NCBI GenBank assembly: GCA_902772605.1
Contig: CACYBG010000155.1
Coordinates: 1 to 10,001, forward strand
DNA length: 10,001 nt
DNA from: an uncultured Spirochaetaceae bacterium
GTDB lineage: Bacteria; Spirochaetota; Spirochaetia; Treponematales; Treponemataceae
Direction of reading: 5' to 3'
Shown one piece after another: positions 6,483 through 10,001 of the stretch (positions are counted from its first letter, which is position 1; the number at the start of each line of letters is the position of its first letter). Both the position numbers and the translations under genes were made by a program. The notes beneath the pieces were generated by a model that saw only the letters and a list, made by a program, of their open reading frames with translations, did not search any database and was not told the DNA's origin.

Positions 6483-7598
6483 ATGAGTCGGTCCTTAATC
6501 AAACAGGCACGAAAACTTATGAGAAGACGGAAATTCGGGCTTGTCGTAAGAATGCTTGAATCCTATGCTCAAAATTACAGGGGAAGCTTCGAATACTATC
6601 TGGCGCTCGGAACGTCCTGTCTTTACATAGACGACGACGGTAAGGCTGCCAGGTATTATGACGCTGCACGCAGGCTCAGGATAAACAATTCCGAACTTCT
6701 TTTGGGACAGGCGGCGCTTTTCCTCCGGCACGGCGACAACACCAATGCGCTTGACTATTACCTTCAGGTTCAGAGCATAGATCCCAACAATCGGGTGGCC
6801 AAGGATGCCATCGAGTTCATGCGCACCAACGGCAGAAACTATGAAGAGCTTCAGCGCATAAAGTCAAACGGAAAAATCAGGAAGTATTATCCCCGCGTAG
6901 GCGTAAATCCGGACATAATCAGGAATTTCGTACTGCTCGGAATCGTTGCGGTCCTTGTACTGTGGGCTGTGGTTGCAAACAGACCAAGGCAGGGCGTGAA
7001 ATGGAACGGCGAGAGGGGCGATTTGAGCGGAATAGCGATTACCGCAAACGAAAAGAAGAACGCCCTTTCAGGTGAACTCAGCGCGAATTCGGTGCATTTC
7101 ATAATGGACAACGAGATGGTCGTCAAAAGCTATGAAGATGCGGCGATGTACTGGCAGTCCGGCAGGGATAATCCGTGCCGCGTGGAGATAAACAGGATAC
7201 TGAACAGCAATGCATCCGCCTCGTTTAAGGTCAAGGCGTCGAAGCTGCAGATGTTCCTCAAGGAGCTTACGTTCGACACCCTTCCCGAATCGGACAACTA
7301 TTCCTATGCCAAGGTCGAGAATGATCCCGTCCTTTACAACGGATGCTACGTTGCTTGGAAGGGAAAGATTGCAAATCCTGAGGAGTGTGCCGACGGATCT
7401 TGGAAATGCGTCCTTTTCGTCGGATACCACAAGGGAATACATGTGGACGGAACCGTGGACGTGGTTTTCCGACCCGAAAGGCGTTCTCCCGTAAATCCCG
7501 AAAAGCCGATTGAAATCCTGGGAGTGGTGACCGTGAAGAACGGAAAGATAAGCCTTGACGGTTGCGGCGTTCATCCGCTCAAGGGCAATGCGGACTGA
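6483..7598 (+). CDS. Bitopic membrane protein: TPR-like N-terminus, single TM helix, OB-like C-terminus (371 aa)
   Basis: No named family is recognised. The N-terminal ~145 residues are basic at the start (MSRSLIKQARKLMRRRKFG) and then TPR-like (36-102: YYLALGTSCLYIDDDGKAAR, LLLGQAALFLRHGDNTNALD, ending with the TPR-typical DPNN). One hydrophobic helix follows at ~148-166 (NFVLLGIVAVLVLWAVVA). Positive charges before it (RKYYPR...R147) suggest the N-terminus is cytoplasmic and the ~205-residue C-terminus periplasmic. Residues ~283-365 (YNGCYVAWKGKI..., CVLFVGYHKGIHVDGTVDVVF, ISLDGCGVHPL) alternate like a small beta-barrel and resemble an OB-fold, an inference only. A longer frame begins at GTG 6465, but ATG 6483 gives a natural start with GGTGGG (6467-6472) about 10 nt upstream. 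An intrinsic terminator lies 70 nt after the stop, separating it from recA. Confidence 0.8.
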   Translation: MSRSLIKQARKLMRRRKFGLVVRMLESYAQNYRGSFEYYLALGTSCLYIDDDGKAARYYDAARRLRINNSELLLGQAALFLRHGDNTNALDYYLQVQSIDPNNRVAKDAIEFMRTNGRNYEELQRIKSNGKIRKYYPRVGVNPDIIRNFVLLGIVAVLVLWAVVANRPRQGVKWNGERGDLSGIAITANEKKNALSGELSANSVHFIMDNEMVVKSYEDAAMYWQSGRDNPCRVEINRILNSNASASFKVKASKLQMFLKELTFDTLPESDNYSYAKVENDPVLYNGCYVAWKGKIANPEECADGSWKCVLFVGYHKGIHVDGTVDVVFRPERRSPVNPEKPIEILGVVTVKNGKISLDGCGVHPLKGNAD

Positions 7599-7668
7599 GG
7601 AAATCAATTCCTTTCGGCCGCTGAAAATCGATTTCCATGCCTGCATTGCATCGGTTTGAAAAAAAATG

Positions 7669-7689
7669 AAAAATCCACGGGATTTTTTT
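7669..7689 (+). terminator. Rho-independent terminator after the TPR/OB protein gene
   Basis: AAAAATCC (7669-7676), loop ACG, GGATTTTT (7680-7687) form an 8-bp stem that runs into a T7 run (7683-7689). It lies 70 nt after the stop codon at 7598. The stem has only three G-C pairs so it may be leaky; its T-run abuts the putative recA -35. Confidence 0.6.
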
Positions 7690-7717
7690 GCGGAATTTGA
7701 TTTTCATGGAATATATA
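7688..7717 (+). promoter_or_regulatory. Probable recA promoter
   Basis: TTGCGG (7688-7693) and TATATA (7712-7717), 18 bp apart, are the best-placed pair; the predicted start is near 7724-7726, giving a ~95-nt leader beginning close to GGGACGTT. The region is A/T-rich with TACATGTA (7718-7725) just downstream. A second pair, TTGAAA (7747-7752) and TAGAAC (7769-7774) with 16-bp spacing, could be an alternative start within the leader. No box matching a known LexA operator was recognised. Confidence 0.4.
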
Positions 7718-7725
7718 TACATGTA

Positions 7726-7806
7726 GGGACGTTTTCAATTGAAATGTTGAAAAAGTTTCCGAATCGATTAGAACGTCAACCCGAGTGAACGTCCCGTTTT
7801 TTTTTT
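7726..7806 (+). promoter_or_regulatory. recA leader with nested inverted repeats and T10 run before the ribosome site
   Basis: GGGACGTT (7726-7733) is the exact reverse complement of AACGTCCC (7788-7795), and one base later comes T10 (7797-7806), directly followed by GGAGG. A second copy of the 3' half, GAACGTC (7771-7777), could instead pair with GACGTT (7728-7733), so the two stems exclude each other. Between them lies a perfect 12-bp palindrome TTTCAATTGAAA (7733-7744), which could be a repressor operator just downstream of the putative start site. The layout suits attenuation, ribosome-site control or repressor binding; which of these, if any, is not shown by sequence alone. Confidence 0.4.
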
Positions 7807-7811
7807 GGAGG
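7807..7811 (+). promoter_or_regulatory. Ribosome binding site of recA (GGAGG)
   Basis: GGAGG lies 8 nt before the ATG at 7820. It decides the start: a longer frame opening with TTG at 7805 would contain this ribosome site within its own first codons, so MAKQTEEPAP is the N-terminus. Confidence 0.85.
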
Positions 7812-7819
7812 AAAAAATT

Positions 7820-9106
7820 ATGGCAAAACAGACAGAAGAACCAGCACCGTCAAATCTGGCTGAAAAGAACAAGGCTCTTGAAACGGTCAGGATGCAGATA
7901 GAAAAGCAGTTCGGAACAGGTTCCCTCATGAAGCTTGGAACCAAGACCGACCTTACGTCCGTCGATGTCATTCCGTCTGGCTCGATCCTTCTTGACGAGG
8001 CCCTTGGTGTGGGCGGATATCCGCGCGGAAGAATCATCGAGATGTACGGTCCGGAAAGTTCCGGTAAGACGACACTGGCCCTTCATGCCGTGGCTGAAGC
8101 TCAGAAACTCGGTGGAATCGCGGCATTCATCGATGCGGAACATGCACTGGATCCCGTATATGCGAAGAACCTGGGCGTCAACATAGACGAGCTTTGGGTT
8201 TCTCAGCCTGATACGGGAGAGCAGGCGCTTGAAATATGTGAAAACCTTGTACGTTCAGGTGCCGTCGACATAATAGTTATCGACTCCGTTGCAGCACTCG
8301 TTCCTCAAAAGGAAATCGACGGCGAGATGGGAGACTCGGTAATGGGCGTACAGGCCAGGCTCATGAGTCAGGCGCTCAGAAAGCTTACCGCAATCGTCGG
8401 AAAAAGCCGCTGCACCATCATTTTCATAAACCAGATCCGCATGAAGATCGGCGTCATGTTCGGAAATGCGGAGACGACCACCGGTGGAAACGCTTTGAAA
8501 TTCTATTCGTCCATGAGGCTTGAAATACGCAGGATTGAAACCATTGACGGAAAGGGCGACGAAGATGCACTCGGAAACAGGGTCCGCGTAAAGGTCGTAA
8601 AGAACAAGGTTGCTCCTCCGTTCAGAAAGGTCGAACTGGACATCTATTTCGGAAAGGGAGTTTCAGCAGCCGCATCCATACTCGATTCTGCCGTAAAGCA
8701 CGGTCTCATCGACAAGAAGGGTGCATGGTATACCCGTGGAGACGAAAAGGTCGGACAGGGAAAGGAAAATGCCGTTTCGTTCATAGAAAACAATCCCGAA
8801 TACAAGATTGAACTTGAGCATCTTATCCGTGAGAAGCTTTTCCCTGGTCAGGTACTCAGGACTAAGGAAGGCGAAGTCGTTACCGGCGAGCAGATAAGGG
8901 AATACGAAAGGCAGATGAGGGCGAAGGGAATCGGAACAGGTTCAGTCCCGTCCGAAGAACCGGCCGCCGAAGTGCCTGCACCGGAATTGAAGAAGGCTGA
9001 AACGTCTGCAGCGGAACCGAAAAAGTCTGCAAGGTCGTCTTCAAAGGCTGCATCCCTTGCAAATGCCGCTGCATCCGACAAACCGGTTCCGGAAGAGCTT
9101 TTCTAG
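7820..9106 (+). CDS. recA: RecA recombinase with extended C-terminal tail (428 aa)
   Basis: RecA forms ATP-dependent filaments on single-stranded DNA, catalyses strand exchange and, where LexA exists, promotes its self-cleavage. The core is complete: Walker A GPESSGKT (77-84), catalytic E107 in IDAEHALDP, Walker B IIVIDSVAAL (151-160) with D155, the L1 region around EIDGEMGDSVMG (165-176), NQIRMKIGVMFG (204-215), and the C-terminal core through KENAVSFIENNPEY. The L2 motif reads NAETTTGG (216-223) where most RecA have NPETTTGG. After about residue 352 the tail is much longer than in E. coli RecA (353 residues in total): an acidic, Pro/Ala-rich part, then Lys/Ser/Ala-rich sequence (ELKKAETSAAEPKKSARSSS), ending PVPEELF. 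folK starts 6 nt after the stop, so the two genes are very probably co-transcribed. Confidence 0.98.
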   Translation: MAKQTEEPAPSNLAEKNKALETVRMQIEKQFGTGSLMKLGTKTDLTSVDVIPSGSILLDEALGVGGYPRGRIIEMYGPESSGKTTLALHAVAEAQKLGGIAAFIDAEHALDPVYAKNLGVNIDELWVSQPDTGEQALEICENLVRSGAVDIIVIDSVAALVPQKEIDGEMGDSVMGVQARLMSQALRKLTAIVGKSRCTIIFINQIRMKIGVMFGNAETTTGGNALKFYSSMRLEIRRIETIDGKGDEDALGNRVRVKVVKNKVAPPFRKVELDIYFGKGVSAAASILDSAVKHGLIDKKGAWYTRGDEKVGQGKENAVSFIENNPEYKIELEHLIREKLFPGQVLRTKEGEVVTGEQIREYERQMRAKGIGTGSVPSEEPAAEVPAPELKKAETSAAEPKKSARSSSKAASLANAAASDKPVPEELF

Positions 9107-9112
9107 GTCGCC

Positions 9113-9679
9113 ATGGAAAGGGTTGTCTTGGGCTTGGGGTCGAACAGGTCGTTCAACGGCCTTGATCCGTGCGGGATACTTTTTAGGGCCTGCACCGAAA
9201 TCTGTTCGTTCCTCCATGATGCGGTTTTCTCTTCAATATATAGGACCGGAGCGATGTACGTGTCCGAGCAGGATGATTTCTACAACATGGTTGCATCCGG
9301 CTGCTTTGACGGGACTGCAAGGGAACTTCTTGACCGAATTCATGCCGTTGAGGATTCCTATGGAAGGGACCGATCGAAGGAGATTCGCTTCGGCCCAAGA
9401 CCTCTTGACATAGACATAGAGCTTTTCGGAGATTTGAGGATCGATGAGCCTGATCTTGTCGTTCCTCATGAACGGATGACCGAGCGTGCATTCGTCCTGG
9501 TACCTTTCCTTGAGATCTTGGATGAAGATGCCGATTCTTGGAATTCCGGGTTCTACAGGGACTGTCTTGCATCCCTTTCGGACCAGAAGATTGAAATGTA
9601 CATGAACAGGTCGGATTTTCCGGTTTTTTCCCCGGATTCCGGCTTGGACGGTTCTGACTGTCGGTCCGTCCTGAACTGA
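9113..9679 (+). CDS. folK: 2-amino-4-hydroxy-6-hydroxymethyldihydropteridine pyrophosphokinase (HPPK, 188 aa)
   Basis: HPPK transfers pyrophosphate from ATP to 6-hydroxymethyl-7,8-dihydropterin, the step before dihydropteroate synthase in folate synthesis. Family motifs appear in order: VVLGLGSN (4-11), SSIYRTGAMYVSEQDDFYN (40-58), RFGPRPLDIDIELFGD (92-107) and VVPHERMTERAFVLVPFLEI (116-135). D99 and D101 correspond to the Mg2+-binding pair of E. coli HPPK (D95, D97). The C-terminal ~50 residues (from about 138) are a poorly conserved extension making it longer than the ~160-residue E. coli enzyme. The ATG follows the recA stop by 6 nt; AGG overlapping that stop codon (9105-9107) can serve as a weak ribosome site, consistent with translational coupling. 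No other folate gene is visible here. Confidence 0.93.
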   Translation: MERVVLGLGSNRSFNGLDPCGILFRACTEICSFLHDAVFSSIYRTGAMYVSEQDDFYNMVASGCFDGTARELLDRIHAVEDSYGRDRSKEIRFGPRPLDIDIELFGDLRIDEPDLVVPHERMTERAFVLVPFLEILDEDADSWNSGFYRDCLASLSDQKIEMYMNRSDFPVFSPDSGLDGSDCRSVLN

Positions 9680-9688
9680 AGTGGGAAA

Positions 9689-9766
9689 ATGAAAGTCGTT
9701 TCCAGAATTCGCTCTCTGCGGCTTTTGGAAGCACCGATGGCCTTAAGTCTTGGAACCAAGGGGTGA
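9689..9766 (+). CDS. Possible 25-aa small ORF between folK and scpA
   Basis: ATG at 9689 follows GTGGGA and opens a 25-codon frame (MKVVSRIRSLRLLEAPMALS...) ending at TGA 9764-9766. The peptide is basic with no motif. CTTGGAACCAAG (9749-9760), nested inside GCCT/AGGC arms, gives a weak hairpin here without a strong T-run. A chance ORF in a 115-nt gap is the simplest explanation. Confidence 0.12.
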   Translation: MKVVSRIRSLRLLEAPMALSLGTKG

Positions 9767-9794
9767 GGCGCAATTGTTTTGTGGTGGGGCATTT

Positions 9795-10001
9795 ATGGTT
9801 GAAACGAATTTGTCGGAGGAATCCGAGTCATCGAGAAAAAAAAGGAGCTTTACGGCCGGAGAATTCAGCGGTCCCCTTGACTTGCTTTTGCATCTGATCA
9901 AGGAGAACAAGGTCAACATATACGACATACCGATTGTCGAGATAACCGATCAGTTCATGGATTATCTTGATTATGCCGTTGAACTCGACCTTCAGGATTT
10001 G
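9795..10001 (+). CDS. scpA: Segregation and condensation protein A, N-terminal 69 residues (runs off window)
   Basis: ScpA is the kleisin that bridges SMC heads and binds ScpB in the bacterial condensin that compacts and segregates chromosomes. The visible part starts MVETNLSEESESSRKKRSF and then shows the family hallmark FSGPLDLLLHLIKENKVNIY (24-43), followed by DIPIVEITDQFMDYLDYAVEL, matching the N-terminal helices that bind the SMC neck. The charged ~18-residue lead-in is variable in the family. The start is supported by GGGG (9786-9789) 5 nt before ATG. It is co-oriented with recA-folK, 115 nt after folK; scpB would be the expected next gene, by analogy with other bacteria. Confidence 0.92.
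   Translation, partial: MVETNLSEESESSRKKRSFTAGEFSGPLDLLLHLIKENKVNIYDIPIVEITDQFMDYLDYAVELDLQDL

Noticed and set aside
6275..6502. 75-codon minus-strand reading frame in the gap before the bitopic gene, with a GC block then T9 nearby
   Set aside because: No ribosome site or similarity, and the T-run lies inside the frame rather than after it.
7068..7646. 192-codon minus-strand reading frame antisense to the TPR/OB protein gene
   Set aside because: No family motif or sensible start; the plus-strand gene has a coherent TPR-TM-beta layout and codon use like its neighbours.
7805..7819. TTG start extending RecA by five residues
   Set aside because: Those codons contain the GGAGG ribosome site of the ATG at 7820, so the extension would have no ribosome site of its own.
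9183..9773. 196-codon minus-strand reading frame across folK
   Set aside because: folK on the plus strand carries all HPPK motifs; this frame is rich in Arg, Ser and Pro, typical of an antisense shadow.

Overview
The window looks like chromosomal housekeeping DNA from a spirochaete, most probably a treponeme of intermediate G+C. The pointers are a GreA carried at the C-terminus of a ~900-residue TPR protein (as I recall, the usual GreA form in Borrelia and Treponema), an abundance of TPR proteins, and a RecA with a long low-complexity tail. The genus is an inference. No mobile element, CRISPR array, rRNA or tRNA was found.

Layout. Genes left of about 4.45 kb run on the minus strand; those right of about 4.70 kb run on the plus strand, diverging from an A/T-rich intergenic region. 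Minus strand, reading leftward: a 315-aa TPR protein (4452-3505) with a near-consensus promoter that seems to give a leaderless mRNA; the giant greA (3329-606); a perfect 16-bp inverted repeat (548-588); and the N-terminal 163 residues of a membrane protein with an HEYGH...ENQAN zinc-peptidase-like signature, cut by the window edge. Plus strand: rpe (4705-5337); an overlapping gene for an exported TPR-like protein (5325-6134); a 348-bp gap with only weak small-ORF candidates; a bitopic protein with a TPR-like N-terminus, one membrane segment and an OB-like C-terminus (6483-7598); an intrinsic terminator; recA (7820-9106); folK (9113-9679); and the start of scpA (9795 to the edge).

How the genes relate. 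greA and its upstream TPR neighbour are co-oriented. rpe serves the pentose phosphate pathway and is translationally overlapped by an envelope protein gene, probably by position rather than shared function. recA, folK and scpA are co-oriented; recA and folK are 6 nt apart, so a recA-folK transcript is very likely, linking DNA repair and folate synthesis, with chromosome organisation (condensin subunit ScpA) just downstream. The recA leader contains nested inverted repeats, a short duplicated segment and a run of ten T directly before the Shine-Dalgarno, which looks regulatory.

Most worth checking: the recA leader, the leaderless promoter at 4459-4487, the CarD/RID-like segment inside the giant GreA, the alanine in the RecA L2 motif and its long Phe-ending tail, the TPR-TM-OB protein before recA, and the truncated metallopeptidase-like protein.
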